Assembly: GCA_019637395.1 (NCBI GenBank)
Contig: JAHBVR010000005.1
Coordinates: forward strand, 322,484 to 386,483
From: Vulcanimicrobiota bacterium
Lineage (GTDB): Bacteria > Vulcanimicrobiota > Xenobia > Xenobiales > JADMJV01
Reading direction: 5' to 3'
Length of the DNA: 64,000 nucleotides
The position numbers and the translations under genes were made by a program. Below are positions 18,315-26,430 of this stretch, one piece after another. How positions within the stretch are numbered: position 1 is the stretch's first letter; every line of letters starts with the position of its first letter. The notes below the pieces were generated by a model. The model saw only the letters and a list, made by a program, of their open reading frames with translations, had not been told where the DNA came from and searched no databases.

Positions 18315-20159
18315 TTAACGGACTCCTTTCAGGACGTCGACGAGGCGGGCGTGGACTTCAGCGATTTTGAAAGGCTTGCCCTCGACCTTGTTGAGTTCTT
18401 CGATGTTGGTCAGACCAAATTTGCCGCGAAGCAAGAAGGCCAACTGGCCTCCGTTGAGTTCGGCCACCAGGATTTTCTTGTAGCGCTTCATCAGGGCTTC
18501 CAGGTTTTTGGGGAAGGGACTGAGATAGCGGATGTGGGCATGGGCCACGCTCGCGCCTTCGCGTTGGGCCTGCTGAGCGGCGGCGCGCAGGGCCCCGTAG
18601 GTTCCGCCCCAACCGACGAGTAACACGTCGCCGCTCTCCGGTCCGAAGACTTCCTGATCGGGGATGACCGCCTGCAGCTTCTGCACCTTGGCGGCGCGCT
18701 CGCGGACCATCTGCTGATGGTGCGCGGGAGCGTAGCTGACGTTGCCGGTCTGAGGAGCTTTGGAAAGTCCGCCGATACGGTGTTCCATGCCGCGCGTGCC
18801 GGGCAACACCCAGGGCCGTCCCCCCGCTTCATCGCGCAGGTAGGGGAGGAAGTTCTCCGGGTTGGTGGGATGGTCGCACTCGATGGGAGCGATCAGATCC
18901 GGATCGGGAATGCGCCAGGGCTCGGAGCTGTTGGCAATGTAGCCATCGGTCAGGAGCACCACCGGGCACATGGCCCGCACGGCCAGACGGAAAGCTTCCA
19001 CCGCCATGGTGAAACAATCGCCGGGCGTGGAGGCGGCGATGATGGGCAGCGGGCTTTCACCGTTGCGTCCGAAGAAGGACATCATCAGATCCGACTGTTC
19101 GGTCTTGGTGGGCAGGCCGGTGGAGGGGCCGCCGCGTTGCACGTTGACCATGACCATCGGCAGTTCCAACACCAGAGCCAGGTTGAGAGCTTCGGACTTG
19201 AGGGCGATACCGGGGCCGGAAGAAGCCGTCACGGCGAAGGCGCCGCCAAAAGCGGCGCCCACTACCGAGCCCATGGCCGCGATCTCGTCTTCGGCCTGGA
19301 AGGTGCGCACGTCGAAGTTACGCAGCCCGGCCAGGAAGTGGAGGATGTCGGAGGCCGGCGTGATGGGATAGGTGCCGTAGAAGAGCGGCTTACCGCTGCG
19401 GGAGGCGGCCGTCACCAGCCCCAGCGCGGTGGCTTCATTGCCGGTGATCTTGCGATATACTCCAGGGGGAAGCTGGGCCGGGGCGATGCGGTAGCGATGC
19501 TGGAAGGCTTCGGTCGTTTCGCCGTAGTTGTAGCCGGCCTTGAAGGCCCGGATGTTGGATTCTTGCACTTCCGGCTTCTTGAACTTGGCTTTGATCCACT
19601 CTTCCTGGCTGGTGACCGGGCGGTCGAAGATCCAGAAGGCCAGGCCGAGCGCAAAGAAGTTGCGGGTGCGGTCGATATCCTTTTTGTTCAGGCCGGCGAT
19701 GCCTTCGACCGCTTCGCGGTTGAGGGTGGTCATGGGCAGCTTGTGGACACGATACTTGTTGAGACTTTCGTCTTCCAGCGGGTTGCTCTTGAAGTGAGCC
19801 TTTTTGAGGTTGCCGTCGGTGAAGGCGTCGGTGTTGATGATGAGCACGCCGCCGGCCTTGAGGTCGCTTAAGTTGGCGGCCAGCGCGGCCGGGTTCATGG
19901 CCACCAACACATCGGGAGCGTCGCCCGGGGTGAAGATGTCGGTGTTGGCCAGGTTGACCTGAAAGCCGGAGACACCGGCCAGGGTGCCGGCTGGGGCGCG
20001 GATTTCGGCCGGGAAGTCAGGGAAGGTGCTGATGTCGTTGCCGACCAGGGCCGAAGCATTGGTGAACAGGGTGCCCGTCAACTGCATTCCGTCACCGGAG
20101 TCGCCGGTGAATCGGATGATGACGGATTCGATTTCTTCGATTACGGGTGCGCTACTCAT
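18315..20159 (-). CDS. korA: 2-oxoacid:ferredoxin oxidoreductase, fused gamma-alpha subunit
   Basis: KorA carries the pyrimidine-binding half of the TPP site and the gamma domain. In the 614-residue product the gamma domain comes first ([19 protein letters not shown], about 10-190). The alpha domain follows ([73 protein letters not shown]), then a transketolase C-terminal-like domain ([19 protein letters not shown]). This fused form is the one seen in aerobic-type KorAB of actinobacteria and others. The ATG at 20159 is preferred over an extension to 20300: AGGAG lies 6-7 bases upstream and the extension overlaps the CBS gene. It stops one base before the korB start. Confidence 0.94.
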   Translation of the reverse strand: MSSAPVIEEIESVIIRFTGDSGDGMQLTGTLFTNASALVGNDISTFPDFPAEIRAPAGTLAGVSGFQVNLANTDIFTPGDAPDVLVAMNPAALAANLSDLKAGGVLIINTDAFTDGNLKKAHFKSNPLEDESLNKYRVHKLPMTTLNREAVEGIAGLNKKDIDRTRNFFALGLAFWIFDRPVTSQEEWIKAKFKKPEVQESNIRAFKAGYNYGETTEAFQHRYRIAPAQLPPGVYRKITGNEATALGLVTAASRSGKPLFYGTYPITPASDILHFLAGLRNFDVRTFQAEDEIAAMGSVVGAAFGGAFAVTASSGPGIALKSEALNLALVLELPMVMVNVQRGGPSTGLPTKTEQSDLMMSFFGRNGESPLPIIAASTPGDCFTMAVEAFRLAVRAMCPVVLLTDGYIANSSEPWRIPDPDLIAPIECDHPTNPENFLPYLRDEAGGRPWVLPGTRGMEHRIGGLSKAPQTGNVSYAPAHHQQMVRERAAKVQKLQAVIPDQEVFGPESGDVLLVGWGGTYGALRAAAQQAQREGASVAHAHIRYLSPFPKNLEALMKRYKKILVAELNGGQLAFLLRGKFGLTNIEELNKVEGKPFKIAEVHARLVDVLKGVR

Positions 20160-20166
20160 GAAACTC

Positions 20167-20622
20167 CTAAACTTTGGCCAGACTCGCTTTTTGGTCGCTG
20201 CCCCACTCGGGTGAGAACAGATAGGGCTTGGCCACCCGGTGGGTGGCCGTAAAGCGGGCCCAGCTGGTCCAGTGAAGCAGGCTCTTGACCTCGCCGCCAT
20301 GGCAAGCGCCGACCCAGGTATTTTTCTGGAGAGCCTCCGACAGTTTGCTCAGCGAGTCGCTGCTGGCCAAGGTCATAAGGGGTTGCGCCAGCGCCGAAAC
20401 GGGCTGTTGCAGAGCGTCCGGACCTTTCAGGAGCAATTCGGGAAGAATCTCGGCCGAAACCACACGCCAGGCTCCGTTGTCGCTATAGATGGCGGCCGCG
20501 CACTGATGGTCGCGGAGTTTGTCCACTACCTGCGCCAGACTCTCGTCGGCCGTCACGCGCAGAAAATGCTCGCCGGCGATCTCCCCCAGAGTCCACTTGG
20601 AAAGGTCCAGATTTTGCTCCAT
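20167..20622 (-). CDS. CBS-pair protein upstream of korA
   Basis: The 151-residue cytoplasmic protein is a probable two-CBS module: [20 protein letters not shown] then [19 protein letters not shown], and [21 protein letters not shown] then [19 protein letters not shown]. Such modules bind AMP, ATP or SAM and regulate a partner. It lies 7 bases upstream of korA, whose partner korB ends in another CBS pair. The simplest reading is a regulatory subunit of the KorAB complex. The second half is divergent, so the domain count is less sure than the general fold. Confidence 0.7.
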   Translation of the reverse strand: MEQNLDLSKWTLGEIAGEHFLRVTADESLAQVVDKLRDHQCAAAIYSDNGAWRVVSAEILPELLLKGPDALQQPVSALAQPLMTLASSDSLSKLSEALQKNTWVGACHGGEVKSLLHWTSWARFTATHRVAKPYLFSPEWGSDQKASLAKV

Positions 20623-20688
20623 TACACCTCCAGGTCGGCGTCCCCGACCCCCTTTAAATTCCCAGGGAGTTTGCCCGCAGACCTTTGA

Positions 20689-21684
20689 TTACAAACCTGG
20701 GTTAAATCGTTTCTTGAGAACCTGTTGCAGGTCATAGCGTTCGGAAAAGTCCGGAATCATCTGCCACAATCGTTCAATCGAGGCGGTATCCTCAGCCGAT
20801 TCCAATTTCTGGAGGGCGGCCAGGGCTACCGCCGCCACCGCCCGGCGGGCTTTGGTGGCGCCTTTGATGGCCACCAGGTTGGGCCACTTGAATCGTTCTC
20901 GATCTTGAAAATGTTCCAGGAGCGCGCGAAACTCCTCACCGGTGAAGCGGCTTCTCTGCCCGATGTATTCTCCCCAGCCCTTGGCCCAGAGTTCGGCGGG
21001 CAATTCCTGATTTTCGCCTACTTCTTTGGCGAAAGAGGCGGCCACCGCAAAGGTCTTGCCATTGATTTCCAGGGCCGTGGTGAGTTCGATTTCTTCATCG
21101 GCCACGCTGGTCAACATGGGCCGGTTGCGAGTCAGAAAAAAGGCGTAGGTTTCCGTGGTTTGCTCGTCCATGCGCTTGGCCAGCGCGGCCGTCTCCTGGC
21201 CTACGCCGCGCAACTGCAGCAGAATGCCGTCCAGGGCCAGTTGGTCTTGCTGGTCCATCTCCTTTTTCCAGCGGGTGCGCAGGGCTTCATATTCCGGCAG
21301 CTTGAGGCCCAATTGTTCGGCGGCTTTGCTGGCTTCGGGATGAAAGAGCAGACGCTGGCAGCGCAAAAAAAGCCGCTCGCCCTGGCGCCACAAGGCCTCG
21401 CCGGTGAGGCCTTTGCTGCGCTCCAGAAATTCCAGGTTGGTCAGCTTCTTACTGCGTGCTTCCTCGGCGAAGGCCCGGGGCAGTATCGGCGTATAGAGCC
21501 AGGACTGGCAATAGGCGCCGGCCCGCAGCCAGCACTCGTCGGTCGGTTGCAGGCCGACCTCGGCCAGGAAGCCGGGACGGTCCAGGCTGATCGGGTCGAA
21601 AGCTTCGCTGAGAAACGGCTTGAGCCGCTGCAAGGTGGCCGGGTCTTCCAGATCGTCGATTCGCTCGGGCAGGTAACTGCGCAT
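20689..21684 (-). CDS. Hypothetical protein, mostly helical
   Basis: The 331-residue product starts MRSYLPERIDDLEDPATLQRL. It appears soluble and helix-rich with many Leu, Glu, Arg and Gln, and has no signal peptide or membrane segment. One more beta-like stretch (EEIELTTALEINGKTFAVAA) occurs near residue 205-225. I do not recognise a family. The ATG at 21684 is close to the divergent gene at 21756, leaving 71 bases for both promoters. It ends 66 bases before the start of the CBS-korAB run on the same strand, so it could be co-transcribed with it. Confidence 0.7.
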   Translation of the reverse strand: MRSYLPERIDDLEDPATLQRLKPFLSEAFDPISLDRPGFLAEVGLQPTDECWLRAGAYCQSWLYTPILPRAFAEEARSKKLTNLEFLERSKGLTGEALWRQGERLFLRCQRLLFHPEASKAAEQLGLKLPEYEALRTRWKKEMDQQDQLALDGILLQLRGVGQETAALAKRMDEQTTETYAFFLTRNRPMLTSVADEEIELTTALEINGKTFAVAASFAKEVGENQELPAELWAKGWGEYIGQRSRFTGEEFRALLEHFQDRERFKWPNLVAIKGATKARRAVAAVALAALQKLESAEDTASIERLWQMIPDFSERYDLQQVLKKRFNPGL

Positions 21685-21755
21685 GGCCCGGCCCCTTTGC
21701 GGGCCAAGGGCCGGACCCTGCAGGACGCCGGCGGCCGGTCCGGAACTGCGCCCCG

Positions 21756-22166
21756 ATGCGGGCTCAACACCAGAACCTCTTTTCCCTGGCCGTTCCCGAG
21801 GGTTGGCAGTTCTTTGCCGACGATCAGGGAGGCAGTCTGATCACTCCATGTCAGACGGCGGTTCTGCACATTCATTCGGAAGCGGTCAGCGACCCGGCCG
21901 AACTGCCAAATCTAACCCGCATGCTGGCGGGCTTCCTGACGCTGCACCACAAGCCGGTGGCCACCGACGAGTTGCTGCCCATCAAGGTGGCGGGCGCGCT
22001 CTGCTTCGCCTATCAGTATGCCGAGCTGGAGCGAGTCGTGCGCGTCTGGATCCTCGGCAACGAGAAAGCCTGGGCCTTCCTCAACTTCCAGGTCCCCTTC
22101 GAAAAGGAGCTGACCTATCGAATCACGGTCGATCAGTTGATTCGCAATTTTCAGATTCTAGGTTGA
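21756..22166 (+). CDS. Hypothetical protein, 136 residues
   Basis: The product (MRAQHQNLFSLAVPEGWQFF..) alternates short beta strands and one helix: a Val-Pro-Glu-Gly-Trp opening, TAVLHIHSEAVSDPAELP, a helix LTRMLAGFLTLHHKP, then VAGALCFAYQYAELERVVRVW. This resembles the small PsbP/DUF1795-like lipoprotein-domain fold that often opens with P-x-G-W, but there is no signal peptide. That resemblance is weak. It is a single gene, divergent from the 331-residue protein and followed by a long gap. Confidence 0.6.
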   Translation: MRAQHQNLFSLAVPEGWQFFADDQGGSLITPCQTAVLHIHSEAVSDPAELPNLTRMLAGFLTLHHKPVATDELLPIKVAGALCFAYQYAELERVVRVWILGNEKAWAFLNFQVPFEKELTYRITVDQLIRNFQILG

Positions 22167-22614
22167 AGATTTCGTTAGAGCAATGGGTTTCGCACGGGCA
22201 GAGCAGGGTAGCAGCTCGTGGACTCCCCCAGAAGCATCAGGCTGGGTGAGCTCATCCAGGCATCCACTTGCGCGAGGGCGGCAGCGGGTGGGTAGGGGTT
22301 TTGTAAATGCGAGCGTGAGTCACCACCGAATAAGGGAATAGGCCGCGTCTCGCAGATCATCCCAGCCACGACCCTGAAATTCGGAAGTCAGCCCCCCTTC
22401 GCCCCAGGAAGCCGGCCCGTCAATCCAGGGACAGCAGGAGGCCTTTCGTGAGCAGCCCGCGCTCACCCGTGCACGCATTGCCGGCACCGGTGCACGCACC
22501 TCCGACCCGAGCAGCCCGCGCTCTCTCGGCCTCATCGGCTGAATATCACCACCAGGGCAACTCGGGGTGCTGCCGGTTTAGGCTTTGGCCGAGTTGCAAC
22601 CCGAATAGGCCGCG
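22167..22614. other. 448-base region without a convincing gene, with short repeats
   Basis: No open frame here looks like a gene. The stretch holds a 15-base direct repeat GAGCAGCCCGCGCTC (22450-22464 and 22509-22523) and a 14-base repeat GAATAGGCCGCGTC (22336-22349 and, just past the region, 22603-22616 over the end of the protease gene). It also has a 9-base inverted repeat (22557-22565 with 22589-22597) that could form a hairpin just after the protease stop, without a T-run. On the minus strand both copies of the 14-base repeat can encode Asp-Ala-Ala-Tyr-Ser, in different contexts. It may be a decayed gene or an old insertion site. Confidence 0.5.
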
Positions 22615-23523
22615 TCAATCAGGGCGCTGCAGGATCATGCGGCTATGGCTGAGATCGAAGGTCACGATGAAGTGCTTGAGAAATTCGTCGCCGATCAGGC
22701 CATCGTGGATGATTTGTTGGAACATGACGCGGCCTCCGTTTTGCTCGAGTTTGGGATCGCCGTTGAGGCGCATGTTGCCGGGCAGCTTGGTGAACCAGCG
22801 GGTGAAGGCAAAGTCGGTTTCGTCGCGGGCCTGTACCACTCGGATGCCGGGGCCGCTCTCGGGAATGCCCAGCGCGGCCATGAAGCGGCGATGCAGGATC
22901 AAGGAATCGCTGCCGGTGTCGATCTCCACCCGGGCCGGTTCGGCGCCGCTCACTTCCAGTGGAGCGAAGACGGTCAGCGAAGTATTCTGGTCGTCGTCCA
23001 TCTCCAGAGGCACCACAATCCCCGATTTCACTCGTGATTGCAGCGTAATCGGGGTCTCCAGGATGAGTTGCTTCTGCCGATAATCCAGCGTGAAGGGGCG
23101 GTGCTGGAAAAAGCGCAGACCCAGAAAGCCATCGATATCGGCGAAGGCCGGAGTGTCCGGCAGGAATCCCTTGAAATCCCAGACCCCCACCGTTCCAAAC
23201 TTCTGCAACTCCCGCCCCACCGTCAGGTTGCCCAGGTAGCTGAGCGGCACCTCGACCTCCTGCCCCGACATGCGTTTCCCTTTATAGCTGATGCCGGTAC
23301 TCGCCACCTTCAATTTTTGAGCTAAACGGGTCGAGATCAGGTCGATACCGATGCCGGTGTCCAGGATAAAGCGCGAGGGAGTGCCGTTGCCGACCGTCAC
23401 CGGAATGCTGATGAGATGGCCTTGAATCAGACCGTCGTCGCTGCCCGGAAGGTATTGGAAGGGAATGGATTCCTGGCTCCAGGCCGGCAATATCAGCAGC
23501 AGAAGAAAGAATAGCTTTTTCAC
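22615..23523 (-). CDS. Exported two-lobed retropepsin-like aspartyl protease
   Basis: The product (302 residues from the chosen GTG) begins with a signal peptide (VKKLFFLLLLILPAWSQ). Two homologous halves follow, each with a catalytic-type Asp: FILDTGIGIDLIS (Asp55) and VEIDTGSDSLILH (Asp202). Each half ends in a similar strand set (DGFLGLRFFQHRPFTLDY and DGLIGDEFLKHFIVTFDL). Most bacterial retropepsin-like proteins carry a single lobe and dimerise; this one looks like an intramolecular dimer, as in pepsins. Substrate and role are unknown. The GTG at 23523 is preferred over a TTG at 23553 because it gives a normal signal peptide; neither has a good Shine-Dalgarno. Confidence 0.75.
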   Translation of the reverse strand: MKKLFFLLLLILPAWSQESIPFQYLPGSDDGLIQGHLISIPVTVGNGTPSRFILDTGIGIDLISTRLAQKLKVASTGISYKGKRMSGQEVEVPLSYLGNLTVGRELQKFGTVGVWDFKGFLPDTPAFADIDGFLGLRFFQHRPFTLDYRQKQLILETPITLQSRVKSGIVVPLEMDDDQNTSLTVFAPLEVSGAEPARVEIDTGSDSLILHRRFMAALGIPESGPGIRVVQARDETDFAFTRWFTKLPGNMRLNGDPKLEQNGGRVMFQQIIHDGLIGDEFLKHFIVTFDLSHSRMILQRPD

Positions 23524-23563
23524 GCGGTCTAGTTCTGAAGCGACCAGGGTCAACCTGCCGGCC

Positions 23564-23605
23564 GGCGAAACCGGCGCAGTGAATCGCTGGCGCGCTGGTG
23601 CCTGT
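23564..23605 (+). repeat. Vestigial copy of the modB 5' end
   Basis: Bases 23564-23596 match 25747-25779 (start region of the permease gene) at 31 of 33 positions. Bases 23588-23605 are identical to 25880-25897, inside the same gene. The 42-base stretch is thus what the modB start would look like after a 109-base deletion between two similar TGGCSCGCT words. It lies on the other side of the interrupted repeat-protein gene. Confidence 0.65.
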
Positions 23606-23636
23606 AGAGGCTTTGACCAATAGCCCAGGCTGGCGC

Positions 23637-23885
23637 TTAGGCAACCCCACCGGGCGTGGTTGAGTCCCTATCCTCCAGCGCCGCTCCCACGACCTCCACC
23701 AAGCGCTCGACCGGACGCAGCCAGTCCGCGTGAATCCCCCGGGGCTTCCCGTCAATTCCGCCCGTCTCGGCCAGGAAATCATCCACCCGGCCGTCTTTCG
23801 CCGTCAGCGGCCGCGAACACAGCTCCAGTTCCTCCAGGCTAAAAAACCGCCGGAACCACCAGAAACTCCGGCCCCCGCGGACAAT
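23637..23885 (-). pseudogene. In-frame continuation after the stop of the repeat-protein gene
   Basis: Directly after the TGA at 23886-23888 the same frame stays open for 82 codons to a TAA at 23637-23639. The translation (IVRGGRSFWWFRRFFSLEEL.., then DGRVDDFLAETGG and WLRPVERLVEVVGAALEDRD) has protein-like composition. It has no obvious start codon with a ribosome site of its own near its beginning. The simplest reading is that the upstream gene once ran to 23637 and has gained a nonsense mutation. Confidence 0.45.
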
Positions 23886-25550
23886 TCACCCCGTAATGAC
23901 CGAGATGCTCCGCGAAATGGGCAGAAGTCCCGGGTGCTGCGTGCGTGCTTCCGCGTAGCTGATCTCACTGTCTTTTTCGCTGCCGTCGTCCAGGTGCCAG
24001 ACCGCCGTATCGCCTCGAGCCTCCAGCCAGAGAATTCGCTCCGGCGCACAGGGCAGGTCCGGCCCGCCGGCCAGAACCGCCGGAAGGCCAGACGCCTCGG
24101 GGACGGGTCCTGGATGATGCAGCACCTTGCCATCGCGCAGCTCCACCTGCCAACGACTGGGATGGGCCGGCTTCCAGGTGGCGATTTCCTCCGGCTCGGC
24201 CAGGTACAGTCCCTGATAGCTTTGCAGGGCAATGCGCCGAAACGGCTCCGCCCCTCCCAGGCTTTGCGGCACGGGCAATTCGGCCAACACCTCGGCCAGC
24301 TCACCCACCTCACGCAGCCGCACAGGCCTGCCGAAGGTCTCCAGATCCCTCTGATCCAGCCGGCGCCGAATCTCCTCCACCACCGCCGTCTCCAGATCCC
24401 ACACCAGCAACTGCAGCGGTCCCCGCAGCTCATAGGCCAGACACTCCAGCGGGAGATGATACTCTCGAGGCACCACCAGCAGGCTGATGCCCGCGGCCCG
24501 CGTGGCTTCAGCGGCCTCGGCCCTATGCTCGGCGGCCGCCAACAGCACTACTTCCGGGCGCCGCGTCCCCAACTCGCGCAGACTCGGGTCCAGTTCGCGC
24601 TGACCCAGCTGACGCAGTCGAATCACGCCCAGTTCCAGCACCATCGCCAGCCGCAGCTGGTTCCAACGACTGCGAGAGTACTCGTAGCCGCACCGCCTGC
24701 CCGCCTCCACTAAATATTCGAAGAAACTCATCGGGTCCGATCCGAAGCTCAGACTTTCGCCGCGCTCATAGCGCAGCACCGTCTGCCACATCAACTGCTC
24801 TGCAAATTTCGTGGAATCGGGCAGCTCCCGACGAATGACCTCCGGAGCGGCAGCGGCCAGGTCAAAAGGAAACTCACGCAGCCGCCACAATTTCCAAAGC
24901 ACCGAAGTGTCCTGGGTGGACAGACTCTGCAGGCCCAGATAACCGGCCAGCCTGGGCGCGAAGGTCTTGCCGTTCAGCTTGAACTGCTCGCCCTGGTCCA
25001 GCTTGACCCAGCCCCCGCCAAAGCCCGCCCCAAAACTCCGCACCCGGGGCATATACACAAACCGGTTCTGACTCACCTGAACCAAATTCACGAACAATTC
25101 GCGCAACTGATGCACGTTCAACCCGCTGGCCGATTCCCCCGAATGGGTCCGCCACACCCATTCCCGCCCGCGCCGCTCCACCGCCAGCAGCCCCAGCGGC
25201 AGTTGCTCATCCACCACCTCCTCCGCAGGCTCGCCCAGAGGCTCATAGGTATAGCGGAATCCCCCCGGATCCACCCAATGCTCCCCTTCCCGCCGCAGCC
25301 AGCGAGGACATGCCCGGCCAGCCCCCAACCGCACCCACGGTCCCTCCGGCAGCTTGCCGTGCCGATGCCCCACCCGCCCATCCCGCAACACCACCCGCCA
25401 CCGGTCCGGATAGGCCGGCATCACCGTCGCCACCTCATCCCCCGGCACATAAAGCATCCCCTCCGCAGTCTGCACAATCACCCTCATCCGGCAGCATTCG
25501 CACTTGCAGGCCATACTCTTGCCCGGCGATGCCCGAAACGTCGGCGTCAT
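23886..25550 (-). CDS. Hypothetical protein with an internal repeat, probably truncated
   Basis: The 554-residue product has a Cys-rich start (MACKCECC from residue 13). A motif near residues 33-80 (YVPGDEVATVMPAYPDRWRV, then VLRDGRVG) recurs near residues 447-495 (YLAEPEEIATWKPAHPSRWQ, then VELRDGKVL). The repeats, and RILWLEARGDTAVWHLDDGS after the second, weakly recall LytTR DNA-binding strands; this is not firm. The middle (about 165-440) looks like a winged-helix-like helical region followed by an alpha/beta domain (PEVVLLAAAEHRAEAAEATR). There is no signal peptide. The frame continues past the TGA for 82 codons, and copies of the modB 5' end flank the gene. No function can be assigned. 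Confidence 0.6.
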   Translation of the reverse strand: MTPTFRASPGKSMACKCECCRMRVIVQTAEGMLYVPGDEVATVMPAYPDRWRVVLRDGRVGHRHGKLPEGPWVRLGAGRACPRWLRREGEHWVDPGGFRYTYEPLGEPAEEVVDEQLPLGLLAVERRGREWVWRTHSGESASGLNVHQLRELFVNLVQVSQNRFVYMPRVRSFGAGFGGGWVKLDQGEQFKLNGKTFAPRLAGYLGLQSLSTQDTSVLWKLWRLREFPFDLAAAAPEVIRRELPDSTKFAEQLMWQTVLRYERGESLSFGSDPMSFFEYLVEAGRRCGYEYSRSRWNQLRLAMVLELGVIRLRQLGQRELDPSLRELGTRRPEVVLLAAAEHRAEAAEATRAAGISLLVVPREYHLPLECLAYELRGPLQLLVWDLETAVVEEIRRRLDQRDLETFGRPVRLREVGELAEVLAELPVPQSLGGAEPFRRIALQSYQGLYLAEPEEIATWKPAHPSRWQVELRDGKVLHHPGPVPEASGLPAVLAGGPDLPCAPERILWLEARGDTAVWHLDDGSEKDSEISYAEARTQHPGLLPISRSISVITG

Positions 25551-25724
25551 CCGGGCCAGTGCGGCTTCCAGCGAGCGCTGGGTTTGCGATCAGCTCTTTG
25601 CCACACAGGATGCCAGGTTCGCCCCCTAACTCTGGGACCCAACCGGTGGGTGGGAATAGCGATGGACCGTCCTGGTGGGATAAAGGCCTGAGACCCGCGC
25701 AGCTCTTGCCCTTTCAGTTATTCG

Positions 25725-25739
25725 GTGGGATAATCCCAC
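25725..25739. promoter_or_regulatory. Palindrome GTGGGATAATCCCAC upstream of modB, possible operator
   Basis: A perfect 7-1-7 palindrome ends 22 bases before the GTG start of the permease gene. The word GGTGGGATAA occurs both here (25724-25733) and 50 bases upstream (25674-25683), suggesting two binding sites on the same DNA face. It does not match the E. coli ModE box. Confidence 0.4.
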
Positions 25740-25746
25740 TGACCAT

Positions 25747-25779
25747 GGCGAAACCGGCGCAGTGAATCCCTGGCCCGCT
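25747..25779 (+). repeat. modB start region repeated at 23564
   Basis: These 33 bases, spanning the modB start codon, recur with two mismatches at 23564-23596. Together the two copies flank the interrupted repeat-protein gene as direct repeats about 2.2 kb apart. Confidence 0.7.
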
Positions 25780-26412
25780 ATCCAGCTTTCCTTGCTGGTC
25801 GCCTTCGTCAGTTCGACTCTATTGTTGCCCATCGCCACCCTTCTTGGCTACTGGCTGCAGCGCGGACGGCTGGGCGTGTTGGCGCGCTGGTGCCTGTCCC
25901 TGCCGCTCAGTTTGCCGCCGCTGGCCTCGGGCGTGCTGTTGCTCTGCCTCTTCAGTCCGCTCTGGCCGGTGGGAGCCTGGTTTGCCGAGCACGGCATGAA
26001 TCCCGTCCTCACCTGGTATGGAGCCGTGCTGGCCTCCAGCCTGGTGGCTTTGCCCCTGGCCGTCGAGGCCGGCGAGGCGGCCTGGCAAAGCTTTCCCGAA
26101 GAAATGGTCTGGGAAGCCCGCAGTTTGGGCGCCGAGCCCGCCCGAGCCTGGCGCGAGGTCGGGCTGCCCCAGGTGGCGCCCGGCCTGGTGCGTGCCTGGG
26201 CTGTCGCCTTCCAGCGCTCTTTAGGAGAGTTTGGCGCCACTTTGCTGGTGGCCGGCAACATCCCCGGCCAGACCCAGACTCTGCCGCTGGCTCTCTACGT
26301 GGCCAGCGAAAGCGGCAACTACGGAGAGGCGGGGCGGCTTCTGGGCTGGAGCCTGCTGCTGGCTCTGCTGGCCGCCAGCCTGGTTCAGTGGGTGCGCTTC
26401 CGCACCCCTTGA
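25762..26412 (+). CDS. modB: ABC transporter permease, molybdate/tungstate (ModB) type
   Basis: The 216-residue integral membrane protein has about five membrane segments. Its BPD-type EAA cytoplasmic loop reads EARSLGAEPARAWREVGLPQ, which contacts the ATPase. The segment LGEFGATLLVAGNIPGQTQTLPLALY is characteristic of ModB and related oxyanion permeases (CysT/W, TupB). No ModA-like binding protein or ModC ATPase gene is next to it, which is unusual, so the partners must be elsewhere or were lost. The start is GTG at 25762, within a 33-base sequence duplicated at 23564. A palindrome lies just upstream. Molybdate versus tungstate cannot be told from the permease. Confidence 0.85.
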   Translation: MNPWPAIQLSLLVAFVSSTLLLPIATLLGYWLQRGRLGVLARWCLSLPLSLPPLASGVLLLCLFSPLWPVGAWFAEHGMNPVLTWYGAVLASSLVALPLAVEAGEAAWQSFPEEMVWEARSLGAEPARAWREVGLPQVAPGLVRAWAVAFQRSLGEFGATLLVAGNIPGQTQTLPLALYVASESGNYGEAGRLLGWSLLLALLAASLVQWVRFRTP

Positions 26413-26430
26413 AGGTCAACCTCGAGGCAG

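Noticed and set aside
22450-22523. CRISPR-like repeats
   Set aside because: Only two copies of a 15-base word with a 44-base gap, no array, and no cas genes in the window.
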